Assembly (NCBI GenBank): GCA_951800155.1
Contig: CATOJL010000018.1
Coordinates: 1-13,333 of the forward strand
Source: an uncultured Bacilli bacterium
Lineage (GTDB): Bacteria; Bacillota_I; Bacilli_A; RF39; UBA660
DNA: 13,333 bases
Direction of reading: 5' to 3'
The notes under the pieces are model-generated. The model searched no databases and was not told the origin of the DNA. It saw only the letters and a program-made list of their open reading frames with translations. Every line of letters begins with the position of its first letter. The first letter of the stretch is position 1. Position numbers and translations under genes: made by a program. Below are positions 12,328 through 13,333 of the stretch, in pieces.

Positions 12328-13333
12328 TTAAATTTTTCTTGTAAGTCTTTTTCCCTCTTCAAAATGACAAACAGATGCACAAGTATAATCTGGGAAAGTA
12401 CACCTAGCTCCATGAGAATACTTTTGGATGTCTTCTGCTAATGGATGATTTGTTTCTTCTAATGCCTTTTTATATTTTAATAAAGTTTCTTTTGTTTGCT
12501 TCATAATTTCCAATTGAGCCGCACTGCATAATCGCTCTTTACACTTCAAAATAAAATCTTCATATTTTCCTATTTCTTTGATTTGAACTAACTCCCCTTG
12601 TGGATTTATTCCTTTTACCATTTGCATATCTTGCATCCATTCTTCTACTAGCATTTTATCTTTTTCAATGATAGTAGGTATAAAATATTGTTTCTCTGGT
12701 AGTAATTCCATTTGATAATCTATGGTTCTATGTCTTTGTGCTTGTGCAAATTGTGCAAAAGAACCTTTATAGTTTGTCACATAAACAGAACCAAAATATT
12801 CTACCTCGTTAGCAATATGTTTACCAAAAAGAGATAATTTCCTTTCTTTTTCATTTCTCATTAATTCTTCTACTAAAATATTTCTATCAGATAGTTGTTG
12901 CACAAATTGTTTCATAGAATGTGCTAATTTATTTTCAAAATTATCCTTTTGATCATGATTTTTTATGTAATCTTCCATCCAAGAAGCTATATAATTAATT
13001 TGTCTTAAAGAAGTAGAATAAATAAGGGTTGTTGGCATAAATACAGTGACAAGATAACGTGCGTTTTCTTGCGCTAATTTTTGTATTTTTGAGTCATTGT
13101 AAATAGAACCATAAGCCTCTTTTATTTTCATTTTGAATATATCAATCCATTTATTATAAAGTCTTTCTTCCTCATATGTGATAATTGAACCATCTTTTCG
13201 AACAACAGGTGTATATCTTGCAGATTTTTCACTAGTTGTGTATTGATGTTCATTATTTAATACCATAGCTAATATTTTAGGCATATTTTGTAAATTTAAA
13301 CTGATATTTATATGATCGTATACACTATGATGC
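12328..13333 (-). CDS. Duplicated ThyX-like (FAD-dependent thymidylate synthase family) protein, 5' end beyond the window
   Basis: ThyX makes dTMP from dUMP using FAD and methylene-tetrahydrofolate. The frame is open to the right edge: codons before the Met at 13284 read HHSVYDHINISLNLQN, which matches the normal ThyX lead-in (SV.EH...), and no ribosome site precedes that Met. The gene is therefore truncated by the window, not starting there. Two ThyX-like halves are visible (numbering from the Met at 13284). The first has NEHQYTTSEKSARY at 11-24, keeping the Glu, Ser and Arg-Tyr of the signature but not RHR. It also has ARYLVTVFMPTT...LRQINY at 75-98. The second has QRHRTIDY at 183-190 with RHR but not the rest, then RLCSAAQLEI (251-260), typical of ThyX. 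The C-terminus has three Cys (295, 302, 306). Activity is uncertain because the motif is divided. Confidence 0.75.
   Translation of the reverse strand, partial: HHSVYDHINISLNLQNMPKILAMVLNNEHQYTTSEKSARYTPVVRKDGSIITYEEERLYNKWIDIFKMKIKEAYGSIYNDSKIQKLAQENARYLVTVFMPTTLIYSTSLRQINYIASWMEDYIKNHDQKDNFENKLAHSMKQFVQQLSDRNILVEELMRNEKERKLSLFGKHIANEVEYFGSVYVTNYKGSFAQFAQAQRHRTIDYQMELLPEKQYFIPTIIEKDKMLVEEWMQDMQMVKGINPQGELVQIKEIGKYEDFILKCKERLCSAAQLEIMKQTKETLLKYKKALEETNHPLAEDIQKYSHGARCTFPDYTCASVCHFEEGKRLTRKI

Noticed and set aside
1..13333. CRISPR arrays, tRNA or rRNA genes, insertion sequences, prophage or defence clusters
   Set aside because: Looked for on both strands; no direct-repeat arrays, TTCGA-loop tRNA patterns, terminal inverted repeats or transposase/nuclease-like products were found.

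Overview
The window is AT-rich, densely packed bacterial DNA with Shine-Dalgarno-led genes, near-consensus sigma-A-type promoters and simple U-tailed terminators. This fits a low-GC Gram-positive (Firmicutes, class Bacilli). The MnmA sequence carries an insert I associate with Mollicutes and their relatives, so an uncultured gut lineage near Erysipelotrichia/RF39/Mollicutes is my best guess. This is inference from protein character only. Every Trp codon I checked in an intact gene is TGG. All complete genes stop with TAA or TAG.

Layout. Left edge: the first codons of a minus-strand gene with a signal-like N-terminus, divergent from a small lipoprotein gene (256-696). Plus-strand block: an SDR oxidoreductase (758-1669), a polytopic ArsP_2-like metal exporter with its own promoter (1738-2583), and the tRNA 2-thiouridylase mnmA (2920-4020). 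Next comes an interrupted membrane-anchored transglutaminase-like gene (about 4142-4921) with no clear start and an in-frame TGA exactly where its His-Ala-Trp motif needs Trp. It is followed by a helix-turn-helix regulator (5060-5833) and a 60-residue Asn/Ser/Lys-rich small protein (6220-6402). Minus-strand block, read right to left: a 5'-truncated duplicated ThyX-like gene (12328 to the edge), a short Rel/SpoT enzyme (10689-12143), an orphan HPt protein (10271-10627), a pentapeptide-repeat protein (9463-10089), a membrane-anchored HExxH metalloprotease (7403-9373) and a ZIP metal transporter (6445-7194). The two blocks converge on a shared terminator near 6420.

Most genes look monocistronic, with their own promoter or terminator or both, so there is no large operon and no obvious multi-gene system. 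Several open frames run upstream through their own promoters; I therefore moved those starts downstream to the codon with a ribosome binding site. There are metal-handling genes (ArsP_2-like exporter, ZIP importer, predicted zinc protease) and signalling parts (Rel, HPt, HTH regulator), but adjacency does not link them functionally.

The most notable observations are the UGA inside the transglutaminase motif, the Rel protein that stops after TGS and has Gln in place of the catalytic synthetase Glu, the ThyX-like protein whose signature is divided between two tandem domains, and the unassigned membrane metalloprotease. I see no CRISPR array, tRNA, rRNA, insertion sequence or prophage.
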